DNA of 64,000 bases from Hirundichthys speculiger (lineage: Eukaryota > Chordata > Actinopteri > Beloniformes > Exocoetidae), in NCBI GenBank assembly GCA_018398805.1, contig JAGFBZ010000333.1, positions 310,001-374,000 of the forward strand, in the 5' to 3' direction. The position numbers and the translations under genes were made by a program. Below the pieces are notes generated by a model. That model saw only the letters and a program-made list of their open reading frames with translations, did not search any database and was not told the origin of the DNA. This document shows, in pieces, positions 41,571-53,485 of this stretch (position 1 is its first letter; each line of letters starts with the position of its first letter).

Positions 41571-41977
41571 GTAAGTTTACTTTGTTTATTAGATGATTGA
41601 TTTAACCACCATTTAGTAAAAGTAATAATATGATTTAGCAGCAGGGAGGGTGATGAGCTCTCCGTTAGCATTAGCATTAGCTCTGGTCCATAGGTCTGTC
41701 CACACCAGAGCTATGTTAACATCAGACAGTCGCAGCATTGTATAAATATATTTAATAAAGTGACGTTAACATCACTAGCCTCACCTTATACCTAACAAAA
41801 TCAATATCCAGGGCCATATATATTTGTAGACAACGAGGCAGGCTTATAGCTGGCTAACGAGCTAGCTGGAATGCTAACGGAGAGATGTTTTCACTCATCA
41901 CCCCCCCTGCTGCTAAATCATATTACTTTTACTAAACGGTGGTTAAATCAATCATCTAATAAACAAAGTAAACTTAC

Positions 41978-42171
41978 CTTGGAGTAAATGTAGGTGTGTT
42001 TTGTAACTTTCCCCACGTTCAGTTGATTGTGTGGACGGACACATAACTGAACCAAAGCCTGCATTTTTCCAGCATTTATTTTATCTTGGGAAAAGGAATA
42101 AAAATGTCCCTCCAAATGTTCTGGACACCTCAAGTCACTGTTGCAGGTCCCCAGCAGCAATATTTCACCAT
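41978..42171 (-). pseudogene. THAP zinc-finger first exon, right arm
   Basis: Mirror copy with the same break after MVKYCCWG (GGGACC), then NSDLRCPEHLEG and VRPHNQLNVGKVTKHTYIYS. It ends at GTAAGT. Confidence 0.65.
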
Positions 42172-42309
42172 GGAGTTATTCTAGTGTAATGTAAATACAG
42201 ATGATAGGCATGAGAAAAATGGCAAAATAACATTGGCCTTAATGTCCGACCTAGCAACAGTAACTAGGAAGGGGGCGGTGCTTACCGAAAGTTCAATTGT
42301 TGCTGCACA

Positions 42310-43995
42310 TCAATCTGGTAAGGGTGGAAAAAAAACCCATTTCCAAACAGTTTAGAGTTGGAAAACCCTTCAAACAAACCAGTACGGTTTGTTTCAGGAG
42401 AGAAAAAAGACAACGTGAGCACAGCTGAGGTCCAGACTGGGTCTCAAACATGGAAACCTTTCTGTTATCGATCCAAGTGCTTTGATACCGTGGAGTGTAG
42501 AAAAACTCGTTCGTTATCAAATTTCGATACCTTCTAGACCCCACCGCCGCTCTACCAGAGCGCCGCGGTCACACCGCTCCATCATCCAATCCTGTCCTGA
42601 CAAAGCTTTAAACTGGAAACTCTGCCAGTAACTCCAGTTCAGCTTTAAACTGGAAACTCTGCCAGTAACTCCAGTTCAGTAGAGGAGAGAACCGGTCTGG
42701 GAGACTGGTCATCACTTGTCCTGTGGTTTTGGTTCTAATTAGTGAATTAATATTTATGTCTAATGGATCTTAAATGTAACTGAAACCAAACTGTGTAATT
42801 TATCTTCTGAACTATTTTAAAGTAATTTAAAGTTTTCAGACGTGTTCTGGACAGAATGACTGAATAACTGAACATTTGACCTTGATTATTAAAATTAAGT
42901 GATTTTGCTTTTGTCGTATTTTTTGCCCTCATAGGAGCACTGGCAGGATTTTATTTGCAAAAATATCCAAGTTGCAACTATTACAACTGTATATATTTGT
43001 GATTTTTTTTAAATAAATGCACACAGACGAACCATTTATAGTCATTTACTGAATATTTCAAACCGCTGAAATAATAGACACGATTACGTTGTTCAGTTCT
43101 AAATAACTGATAATTGATTGATTGCTCTGCTGCCATTTATATCGAAAATAACTTCCTGTTTGTAGAGATTTAAATAAGCTGGTATCGATATTGTAAACAA
43201 GGTATCGGCCCCTGACTGAACTGAACTGGATCTGAACCGAAGAGTGTTTGGAGGGAACAAACAACATTTGCGCAGAAACAGCTCAGACCCACTGCCAGGC
43301 ACGGTGGAGGAGGGGTGGTGATCTGGGCTCAGCAAATACCAAGAGAACCTCCAGAACAGAGGTGGACATCGTAGAGAGGCTGCCTTGGTTTTTCAGCATC
43401 GTACAGAAATGGCTAGCTTAGTTCAATTTCTTACAACGTATAGGAGGAAGGCCAAACCAAAGCTGACCCAAGAGGACCAGACTTTCCTGAATTAATTCTT
43501 TCCAAGGAAAAGGTCGCCCTTCAAACACAGATGTTCCTTTCTTCTCTGTGGAGACAGAAGCGTCAGAGCAGCTCAGTTATCGACAGCAGCCTGCTGACTC
43601 AGCGTCAGCCATGACTGACGGCCTCGAAGGTTTCTCAGGAACCGGGAGAGCAGATCGGGATTGGACCAGGAGCGAGCCCAGACCACGTTCAGGTTCTGCT
43701 GCTGCTGCAATGGAATGTATGAAAAAAAGAAAAAGAAAAACTCATAATATAGTTTCTCGGAACCTCCTGTGAATGTTCGAGGCTCTTGGAGCCAAGATGA
43801 CATGTAATCACAAAGATCAACAAAGTCTTAACAGCTTTTTAAGAGGATCACTGTGACAGACTGCTTTACAGAGATGGAAACACTTACGGTTGTTATGAAC
43901 CGGTCCGATTCCAGAACTGCTGAGGTTTCTGCAGAACCGAAGGGTTTCAGCCACTTTCTGTTGTCACTTGATCACTATAAACTAAGACCAAGGTT
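42310..43995. other. Decayed repeats, no gene
   Basis: A tandem 50-bp repeat tccagttcagctttaaactg lies at about 42605-42680. ggtatcggcccctgactgaa near 43200 looks like a MITE edge. gccaggcacggtggaggagg near 43295 recalls a Tc1-type catalytic-region remnant. None is complete. Confidence 0.35.
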
Positions 43996-44004
43996 CCTCT
44001 GCCG

Positions 44005-44345
44005 ACCACTAGAGGCTGCGGTTCCTCTACCAACAGCTAGAGGCTGCGGTTCTTCTACCGACTGCTAGAGGCTGCAGTTCCTCCACCAACCGCTAGAGAC
44101 TGCAGTTCCTCTACTGACCACTAGAGGCTGCGGTTCCTCTACCAACAGCTAGAGGCTGCGGTTCCTCTACCGACCGCTAGAGGCTGCGGTTCTTCTACCG
44201 ACTGCTAGAGGCTGCAGTTCCTCCACCAACCACTAGAGACTGCAGTTCCTCTACTGACCACTAGAGGCTGCGGTTCCTCTACCGACAGCTAGAGGCTGCG
44301 GTTCCTCTACTGACCGCTAGAGGCTGCAGTTCCTCTACCGACCAC
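44005..44345. repeat. 28-bp minisatellite, about 12 copies
   Basis: Units of ctagaggctgcggttcctct plus accgacca. Same family as 49855-52133; one unit also lies at about 37308-37338. Confidence 0.93.
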
Positions 44346-44470
44346 TAGGGATGGAAATCTCCATCCCCACGACGATACGATATGCATCTCTATATATAGG
44401 CTAAGATATGATACACTAACGATTCACATGAAGCATCTACCAATTCAGGACGATACGATTTTTTTTTTGT
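44346..44470. mobile_element. MITE left-end fragment
   Basis: ctagggatggaaatctccat with gacgatacgatatgcatctc and a second gacgatacgatt. The right end was not found. Confidence 0.45.
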
Positions 44471-44529
44471 CTTTTCAAATCTGGTTTAGACACTATTCCT
44501 TTGATTCTGGCAATTTTTTTAGATGGTAA

Positions 44530-45060
44530 AAAGCTGCTGATGTTATTGCTTTAATGTGGCTGTTAAAGTTCAAGGCTGAATCCAATATTACCCCTAAATT
44601 TCTGTCCTGATTTTTAGGTTCTAGAGAGTCTCAAGGTGACTGATGACACTTTCTCTTTGTTTCTGTGGGCCACAGACAATGATTTCAGTTTTGTCTGAGT
44701 TTAGCTGGAGAAAGTTGTTTTGCATCCAGACACTGATCTGTTCGATGCAGTGACACATAGATCTGAGTATCATCTGCATAGTTGTGGTAGGACACATTAC
44801 AGCTGTGTATTAGCTGGACTAATGGAAGCATGTACAGATTAAACAACAGGGGTCCCAGGATTGACCCCTGGGGAACCCCACAGGCCATTTGGTCTGAGAC
44901 ACAGTTACCATTTTCAACAAAGTATCTCCTGTCCCTGAGATAGGACCTGAACCAGTTTAAAGCAGTTTCAGAGATTCCCACCCAGTCTTCTAATCTGAGG
45001 AGGCTGCAGCGTCGCTGGTTTTTGGAGAGCTGCTCGTATGTCTGATGATAACCGGACTCG
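44530..45060 (-). pseudogene. Non-LTR (L2/CR1-type) reverse transcriptase fragment
   Basis: The minus strand encodes LNWFRSYLRDRRYFVENGN, CGVPQGSILGPLLFNLYMLP and the catalytic YADD box in SYHNYADDTQIYVS. After a frameshift it continues with FLQLNSDKTEIIVCGPQKQR. It is truncated at both ends and frameshifted, so inactive. Confidence 0.88.
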
Positions 45061-45178
45061 TCCTCCTTGGTCCTGACCCTGGGCCAGACACAAATCTCAT
45101 TGTGATGAAAAAAACTGTCAGCAGCCGTCAATGAGGCTGCAAACTGAACTCACAGAGGAGACTTTATTCCCCGTGAGG

Positions 45179-45206
45179 AGGAGGAGGAGGAGGAGGAGGA
45201 GGAGGG
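45179..45206. repeat. GGA microsatellite
   Basis: Nine or so aggagg repeats. Confidence 0.9.
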
Positions 45207-45209
45207 AGA

Positions 45210-46005
45210 ACCTGCTCTGATTAAAAATGTTCTGCTCTCAGAGTTCAGAGTCACCACAGGTGAGATGAAGTTTTATTTCTGGACAGAGGTTTAAAAGAGT
45301 AAAACTAAGCTCAGGCAGTGATCCAGGGAGGCTGGGCAGCACAGCAACATCTGGACACATCTGCACACAGTTCCCAACGTCTGAATTCAATAAACCGGGT
45401 GTTTTTAATTCTGATCAGAAGCTTCTACGATCCAGACCCGTAACTCTGAAACACCTGGATAGTTCCAGGGTCTTCTGAAAACTTCCCCGATCCTGTCTGG
45501 AGATGATGCTCATAATATTTTGTGACATTTTCTTTCTGCAACAAAAAATAGCGATTTTCATAGCAAAAACATTCTTGGTTTTAGAAGAAATTACATGAAA
45601 CTCAACTTTAGACGAGTGAAAATGTTTTGACATCATGTGATTTTGAAGCTGCAACATCGTGAAGTTAAGTTTTACAACAAAAATATGATTTGAAGACATT
45701 TGGAATTTTGTGTCAAAACATTACGATTTTGCAAATATGACTTTTTTATGAAAAAAAAGTTGCAATATTGAGTGAAAATGTTTCAATTTTTCAAAATGAC
45801 ATTAAGTTAAACAAAATTCACAATTATGCAACAAAATCATAATTTTATGTGAAACAGTCACAAAAAGATTTTAGGACAGAAAACTGCACCTTTACAAAAC
45901 TGAGTTTTAGAACAAAGTTGTAATTTTATGATAAAGAGCTGCAGGATGAAGTTAAAAAGTCCTGACTGAAAAAAAAAAAGTTTTTAAAACTGGAAAATGT
46001 CATGA
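45210..46005. other. AT-rich intergenic sequence, no gene
   Basis: Repeated tttgtgacaaaa-like motifs resemble 40030-40320. No supported ORF. Confidence 0.35.
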
Positions 46006-46009
46006 TTAT

Positions 46010-47030
46010 TCAATTCAATTCAATTCAATTTTATTTATATAGCGTCTGTTACAATGACAATTGTCTCTAGGCGCTTTACAGAGACCCAGAGCATGACCCC
46101 CGAGCAAATATCATCAACTAAGATTATATCATTAAATCCAATCAATGATAATGGCAGGTAAAAAACTCCCACGTAGGGAGAAAAAAAAAACCTTTATACC
46201 AAACAGTGGCAAGGAAAAACTCCACTTTAAGAGGAAGAAACCTTGAGCAGGACCTGGCTCATATGGGGGGACCTTCCTGATGAAGGCCAGCTGGGTAGAG
46301 AAAGAAAAGAGGGGAGACAGGACAGAGAGAGGATGTAGGACAGAGAGAAGATGGAGGACAGAAAGAGGATGTAGGACAGAGAGAGGAGAGCACAGAAAAA
46401 GTAAAAAATAATAATAAAGAAGTAGTGGAATTGTTGTAGGGTGAATGCAAACGGGCTATGGAGGGCCCTTGGACGTGTGGTCAGCGTAATGAGCCATGAT
46501 AGGCTCTTGAGTATCAATAATGTGCGGGTGGGGTGTAGGTGAGGTGTGTGCGAGAAAAGGGGGAGGAGGGGGGGAGGAGGGGGTTTGGGTTTAAGAAAAG
46601 AGAAGGGTAGGATTTCAAGCAAAAGGATCCGATATATAAACATAAACAGATGGAGGCAGCAGCACTGGGATGAGATGGCCAGAGGACCAGGTCGCCGATC
46701 ACCACGCCAGTCGGCACCCAAACACAAGTGGAGGAGAACCCCGGGATGGACAGAGGATGGAACTGCAAGTCAGCATGAAACCCAGGAAACTCTGGCCTGC
46801 AAATACACAGAAAGAAAAGGGGGCAGAAACAGCACAACAAACACAGGAAAGCAAAGAAAATGGAGCACAGTTTCAGTAACAGGGTGCTCCCAAATAATTA
46901 TAAATGAGCTGGAGGAGGAGGAAGGGAGGAAGAAAGGGAAGAAAAAGGAGAAGAGCAGTGGAGACACCACTCAGCAGATCATGTTGGCGTCCCCCTGCAG
47001 CGTAGGCTTATGTTATTCAGATTAAATTGT
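46010..47030 (-). mobile_element. LINE-type 3' end repeat
   Basis: attcaattcaattcaatttt at one edge, then atttatatagcgtctgttac, gcgctttacagagacccaga and gtggcaaggaaaaactccac with gaagaaaccttgagcaggac. This is the well-known fish LINE tail, read on the minus strand toward the (attga)n terminus. Purine-rich stretches follow. The leftward extent is clear; the rightward limit is approximate. Confidence 0.6.
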
Positions 47031-47221
47031 CTGCTCGGCCTCTGTCGATATTTGATGAAATTTGGTTTATTATCAAAGATTGTCAGAACCAAGTTTCATT
47101 AACTCTGTTCTTGTTTTACTGCAAAGCAACATCTGATATTCAGTGAAGTCACAGTAACACAAACATTCACAGTTCTGGAGGAAAAAGTTCAGAGTCGTTG
47201 ACACTCATGGAGTCTGATTAG

Positions 47222-48945
47222 TGAAGCCAGTTTAGTGAAACTAGTTTAGTGAAACCAGTTTAGTGAAACCAGTTCAGTGAAACCAGTTTAGTGAAGCCAG
47301 TTCAGCTAAACCAGTTCAGTGAAACCAGTTTAGTGAAACCAGTTTAGTGAAAACACTTCAGTGAAACCAGTTTAGTGAAACCAGTTCAGCTAAACCAGTT
47401 TAGTGAAGCCAGTTCAGTGAAGCCAGTTCAGTGAAACCAGTTTAGTGAAGCCAGTTCAGTAAAACCAGTTTAGTGAAACCAGTTCAGTAAAACCAGTTTA
47501 GTGAAACCAGTTTAGTGAAACCAGTTCAGTGAAGATAGTTTAGTGAAACTAGTTTAGTGAAACCAGTTCAGTGAAACCAGTTCAGCGAAACCAGTTCAGT
47601 GAAACCAGTTTAGTGAAACCAGTTCAGTGAAACCGGTTTAGTGAAACCATTTCAGTAAAACCAGTTTAGTGAAACCAGTTTAGTGAAACCAGTTCAGTGA
47701 AGCCAGTTTAGTGAAACCAGTTTAGTGAAACCAGTTCAGCAAAACCAGTTTAGTGAGGCCAGTTCAGGAAAACCAATTTAGTTTTTTTTTTTAATTTTTA
47801 TTTAACCTTTATTTTATCAGGGAAGTCCTTTGAGAACAAGTCTCTTTTTCAAAGGAGCCTTGGCCAAGAAAGCCGCCATAAAAGTTGCAAATAAAACAGA
47901 TAAAAATTTAGTGAAACCAGTTCAGTGAAACCGGTTTAGTGAAACCAGTTTAGTGAAACCAGTTCAGTCAAACCAGTTTAGTGAAACCAGTTCAGTGAAA
48001 CCAGTTCATTGAAGCCAGTTTAGTAAAACCAGTTCAGTGAAGCCAGATTAGTGAAACCAGATTAGTGAAGCCAGATTAGTAAAGCCAGTTTAGTGCAGCC
48101 AGTTCAGTGAAACCAGTTCAGTGAAGCCAGTTTAGTAAAACCAGTTCAGTGAAACCAGTTTAGTAAAACCAGTTCAGTGAAGCCAGATTAGTGAAGCCAG
48201 ATTAGTGAAGCTAGTTTAGTGAAGCCAGATTAGTGAAGCCAGTTTAGTGAAACCAGTTCAGTGAAGCCAGTTTAGTGAAACCAGTTTAGTAAAACCAGTT
48301 CAGTGAAACCAGTCCAGTGAAACCAGTTCAGTTAAACCAGTTTAGTGAAACTAGTTTAGTAAAGCCAATTCAGTGAAACCAGTTCAGTGAAATTAGTTTA
48401 GTGAAACCAGTTCAGTGAAACCAGTTTAGTGAAACCGGTTCAGCTAAACCAGTTTAGTGAAACCAGTTTAGTGAAACCAGTTTAGTGAAGCCAGTTCAGT
48501 GAAGCCAGTTCAGTGAAACCAGTTTAGTGAAGCCAGTTCAGTAAAACCAGTTTAGTGAAACCAGTTTAGTAAAACCAGTTTAGTGAGACAAGTTCAGTAA
48601 AACCGATTTAGTGAAACTGGTTTAGTGAAACCAGTTCAGTGAAACCAATTCAGTGAAACCAGTTTAGTAAAACCAGTTCAGTGACACCAGATTAGTGAAA
48701 CAAGATTAGTGAAGCCAGTTTAGTGAAGCCAGATTAGTGAAGCCAGTTTAGTGAAGCCAGTTCAGTGAAACAAGTTCAGTGAAGCCAGTTTAGTAAAACC
48801 AGTTCAGTGAAACCAGTTTAGTGAAATCAGTTCAGTGACACCAGATTAGTGAAACCAGTTCAGTGAGGCCAGTTTAGTGAAGCCAGTTTAGTGAAACCAG
48901 TTCAGTGAAGCCAGTTCAGTGAAACCAGTTCAGTGAAACCAGTTC
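47222..48945. repeat. 14-bp minisatellite, AGTGAAACCAGTTT/C units, over 110 copies
   Basis: Two main unit types (ccagtttagtgaaa, ccagttcagtgaaa) alternate irregularly over 1.7 kb. It is interrupted once by a short retroposon at 47782-47904. Confidence 0.95.
47782..47904 (-). mobile_element. Short SINE-like insertion inside the minisatellite
   Basis: Starts with a T run, then tttttatttaacctttattt and tcagggaagtcctttgagaa, ending aataaaacagataaa. On the minus strand it ends in poly(A). Flanks aatttag are duplicated (47775-47781, 47905-47911). Confidence 0.65.
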
Positions 48946-48949
48946 AGCG

Positions 48950-49850
48950 TTGTGCTTTAGAGCTGCTTTGATAAACCAGTTTTAGTTTGCAGCTGATGTG
49001 AACGTGGCTGAAAACATCTCTGAAGACATAAGATGGAGGAACCCGTTAACACTCTTCTGTTTCCACACGTGTGTGAATGAGAATCCTTCACCCAGCAACT
49101 CAAATATTTGATTCTTGATCTCATAATTTTCACCTTCCTTTCCAGTTCCTGTAATAGACTGTGTTCTGTGTTCACAGACTCTGTTCAGCTGAAGCTTCTC
49201 CTCCTTCTTCTTCGTTGGTGGCCTGCAGACTCCGGTGTTGTTGTTCGTGTCTGAGATGCTCACTGACGCTTCAAACAGCGGCCGGTTGATGTTGGAGGGG
49301 CTTCAGCTGGACGTGTGGCGCTGGGAGGAGTTAATCAGCGCCGCCTTGTTACATGACAGGATGTTGCTTTAAAGACGGTAATGTCAACAGACACTTAAGT
49401 GGAGCTCGTTAATCCCATTAACATGCACGAACGTGTCTGTTTGTCCAGCTAATTAGGCCAAATTATTCAATTTGTGCGTTTTGGAAGTGATGTTTGGACA
49501 GCTAATGTGTGGAGGACAGTTTCCACGGCGAGCAGGAAGAGCGAGCTGCTGAGACGCCGGCGTTGGGAGAAAATGAGAAGAAAAAGAAGCTGAATAGATT
49601 TCAGACCACCAGGACTTTGGTGGAGTTAACCCAACTGGGCTAAACAAACACACCAGTCACCTGTTGAACACCTTTAAGAGGCAGAGCCACAATTTCTGAA
49701 AAAGATGGTAAAGATCAAGACATAAATACAACCACAGATAAATGGATCATCGTTACTGAACAAAAACCAAGGAGAAAAATTACAGGGGCACAATTAAAAG
49801 AGCTTTTAGAACCAACAGAGATTCATTTAGTTTTCTTTTAGAGCGCTATG
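48950..49850. other. Unique island between two minisatellites
   Basis: About 900 bp without repeats. It contains clustered homeodomain-like sites (gttaatcccattaacatg, cagctaattaggccaaatta). It may be a conserved regulatory element, but this cannot be judged without alignment. Confidence 0.35.
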
Positions 49851-49854
49851 TGGT

Positions 49855-52133
49855 AGTTCCTGCAGTTCCTCCACTGACCACTAGAGGCTGCAGTTCCTCT
49901 GCTGACCGCTAGAGGCTGCGGTTCCTCTAGTGACCGCTAGAGGCTGCGGTTCCTCTACCGACCACTAGAGGCTGCGGTTCCTCTACTGACCACTAGAGGC
50001 TGTGGCTCCTCTACCGACCACTAGAGGCTGCAGTTCCTCCACCAACCACTAGAGGCTGCGGTTCCTCTATCGACCGCTAGAGGCTGCGGTTCCTCCACCG
50101 ACTGCTAGAGACTGCAGTTCCTCTACCGACCACTAGAGGCTGCGGTTCCTCCACTGACCGCTAGAGGCTGCGGTTCCTCCACCGACCGCTAGAGGCTGCG
50201 GTTCCTCTATTGACCGCTAGAGGCGTAGTTCCTCCGCCGACCGCTAGAGGCTGCGGTTTCTCCGCTAACCGCTAGAGGCTGCGGTTCCTCTCCCGACCGC
50301 TAGAGGCTGCGGTTCCTCCGCTGACCGCTAGAGGCTGTGGTTCCTCTACCGACCGCTAGAGGCTGCGGTTCCTCCACCGACTGCTAGAGGCTGCAGTTCC
50401 TCTACCGACCACTAGAGACTGCGGTTCCTCTACCGACCACTAGAGGCTGCGGTTCCTCTACCGACCACTAGAGGCTGCAGTTCCTCCACCGACCACTAGA
50501 GGCTGCGGTTCCTCCGCCGACCACTAGAGGCTGCGGTTCCTCCACTGACCGCTAGAGGCTGCGGTTCCTCCGCCGACCGCTAGAGGCTGCGGTTCCTCTA
50601 TTGACCGCTAGAGGCGTAGTTCCTCCGCCGACCGCTAGAGGCTGCGGTTTCTCCGCTAACCGCTAGAGGCTGCGGTTCCTCTCCCGACCGCTAGAGGCTG
50701 CGGTTCCTCCGCTGACCGCTAGAGGCTGTGGTTCCTCTACCGTCCGCTAGAGGCTGCGGTTCCTCTACCGACCACTAGAGGCTGCAGTTCCTCTACCGAC
50801 CACTAGAGACTGCGGTTCCTCTACCGACCACTAGAGGCTGCGGTTCCTCTACCGACCACTAGAGGCTGCAGTTCCTCCACCGACCACTAGAGGCTGCGGT
50901 TCCTCTATCGACCGCTAGAGGCTGCGGTTCCTCTACTGACCGCTAGAGGCTGCGGTTCCTCTACTGACCGCTAGAGGCTGCAGTTCCTCTACCGACCACT
51001 AGAGGCTGCGGTTCCTCCACCGTCTGCTAGAGGCTGCGGTTCCTCCACCGACCTCTAGAGGCTGCGGTTCCTCTATTGACCACTAGAGGCGCAGTTCCTC
51101 CGCCGACCGTTAGAGGCTGCGGTTTCTCCGCCGACCGCTAGAGGCTGCGGTTCCTCTCCCGACCGCTAGAGGCTGCGGTTCCTCCGCTGACCGCTAGAGA
51201 CTGTGGTTCCTCTACCGACCGCTAGAGGCTGCGGTTCCTCCGCCGACCGCTAGAGACTGCGGTTCCTCTACCGACCACTAGAGGCTGCGTTTCCTCTAAT
51301 GACCACTAGAGGCTGCGGTTGCTCTAATGACCACTAGAGGCTGCGGTTCCTCCGCCGACCGCTAGAGGCTGCGGTTCCTCTACCGACCGCTAGAGGCTGC
51401 GGTTCCTCCGCCAACCGCTAGAGACTGCGGTTCCTCTACAGACCACTCGAGGCTGCAGTTCCTCTAATGACCACTAGAGGCTGTGGTTCCTCCGCCGACC
51501 GCTAGAGACTGCGGTTCCTCTACCGACCACTAGAGGCTGCGGTTCCTCTAATGATTACTAGAGGCTGCGGTTCCTCCGCCGACAGCTAGAGGCTGTGGCT
51601 CCTCTACCGACCACTCGAGGCTGCGGTTCCTCTAATGACCACTAGAGGCTGCGGTTCCTCTAATGACCACTAGAGGCTGCGGTTCCTCCGCTGACCACTA
51701 GAGACTGCGGTTCCTCTACAGATCACTAGAGGCTGCGGTTCCTCTAATGACCACTAGAGGCTGCGGTTCCTCTAATGACCACTAGAGGCTGCAGTTCCTC
51801 CGCCGACCACTAGAGGCTGCGGTTCCTCCACTGACTACTAGAGACTGCGGTTCCTCTACTGACCACTAGAGGCTGCGGTTCCTCTAATGACCACTAGAGG
51901 CTGTGGTTCCTCTAATGACCACAAGAGGCTGCAGTTCCTCCGCCGACCACTAGAGACTGCGGTTCCTCTACTGACCACAAGAGGCTGCGGTTCCTCCGCT
52001 GACCACTAGAGACTGCGGTTCCTCTACAGACCACTAGAGGCTGCGGTTCCTCTAATGACCACTAGAGGCTGCGGTTCCTCTAATGACCACTAGAGGCTGC
52101 GGTTCCTCTACTGACCACTAGAGGCTGCTGTTC
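49855..52133. repeat. 28-bp minisatellite, about 81 copies
   Basis: Unit gaccactagaggctgcggtt plus cctctacc, with few length changes. Higher-order blocks are visible: a run around 50080-50400 is repeated at 50440-50760. The CTAG core recurs every 28 bp. Confidence 0.96.
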
Positions 52134-53485
52134 CTTCAGAGGACACCAGCTGAACTTTCACCTCAGATCATTTGAGGACCCTCTTCAGTTCACTAACTGG
52201 ATCACTAAACCACAACATCCAAAACCCGCGCTGCCTGAGCCGTGACGTGAAGTAGTGGATGTCCACCGGGATTTGGTCAGTCGGCTTGTGACCCGCGGTC
52301 TACGTTGGTAGCTTTCCTGACCTGCAGGTGACTGCTAGCAGCAGAGTGATGACGGCTGGACCCAGTAGGACTCAAATGGCTGGTGACATTTGAAATGAGG
52401 GTGGACACATTTGATCAGATTGAATATAAAGTCATATTAATTAGCATTATCATTGGCTAGCATAAGCTAAGTCAGCCAAGAAAAGTAGCTAACTGTGACT
52501 GGAACAATTCAGCTCAAAGTGGAACTCTGGTCAATCTCTGCTAGGTAGGTCCTGAAGGGAACAGGGGCGTTGGTCCAACTGGTCCTCATGTACTTTGTGG
52601 ACTTCAACCTTGTCTTCATTTAAAGGATTCTAGTCACATGTTAACCCTGAAACTGGTCCGGTGTCTCTTAGCTGCTGACATTTGTAGCCGTTTTGTGTCT
52701 CTTTGCTCCTACATCTCAGTAGTAACTCTTTGTCTCTCTGAAGTAAAGTGCTGAAACATTATAGCTCACAGGTGTAGTGGGGCCCCGGGGCCCCCAAACC
52801 TGGGTCCTGTTGACTAATCCCCCTGATTAGCCTGACATCTGCTCTGAAGCCCGCTGACTGATCCAAACTGATTTCAGGTTTCTCGCCGTGAAGCGGCTCA
52901 CATATTTGTGCGGCGGCTCATTTCGGATCGGCTGAACGATGAAGCGCGGAAAACGTTGACGGAAGCGAGTCATCCATCCTGCAGGCATCCTGGGAAAAAC
53001 ATCACAGGTACTGAAACTGTAGGAGCTTTGTGAGCATGAAGAAGATGATTAGAGGAAGGTCCTCAGCTCAGACAGAAGTGGAAATAATTACGCAGCAGTC
53101 AGAGTTTTCCTCCAGATGCAGAAAACACCTACGAGCCTGGAAACAGTTGCTGGAGGAGGGTTTACAGAAACGACAGGAAATAATGGAGGTTGTTGATGTC
53201 TGAAGCGTCTCAGGAACCTCACCACAGTGTAAATCTGAGAGGAAGATCTGCAGCAGAAACACGATGGTTCTGACATCTGGAGGGTTCACGACGAGTTTTA
53301 GTTCCACCTTGAGGGCAGCTCGAAACAAAAACACAGGAACTGTGTGGATTTACAACTTTATTTTTGCAGTTGACTTTATCCCATCAACAGGACGGAGGGA
53401 AGATTTTTTTGGCCAGTTGAGAAATTTCGGACCTTTTATTATGGCTGTGATATAACTGGATGTTCGACTTTATTTCAGTAATATC
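52134..53485. other. Unique-looking intergenic sequence
   Basis: No supported gene. Short open frames at 53068-53334 (minus) and 53264-53455 (plus) overlap each other and lack motifs. Confidence 0.4.

Larger units (their letters stand above)
41239..42293. mobile_element. Long-inverted-repeat element with THAP-domain first exons
   Basis: The tips ACCTTTCGGTAAGCACCGCC and its inverted counterpart GGCGGTGCTTACCGAAAGTT are flanked by caattg (41233-41238 and 42294-42299). The left arm runs to about 41680 and the right arm from about 41890. Each arm holds a THAP-like exon with a GTAAGT donor facing the centre. THAP domains occur in P-element-like and Kolobok transposases. The rest of the gene is absent. 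Confidence 0.78.

Noticed and set aside
44685..45131. Intact reverse transcriptase gene
   Set aside because: Truncated at both ends with a frameshift downstream of the YADD box; only a fragment.
46546..47025. 159-codon lysine/glutamate-rich frame
   Set aside because: Lies in purine-rich sequence of a LINE-type repeat; composition explains it.
49855..52133. CRISPR-like regular array
   Set aside because: Units are contiguous 28-bp copies without unique spacers, in a vertebrate genome; it is a minisatellite.
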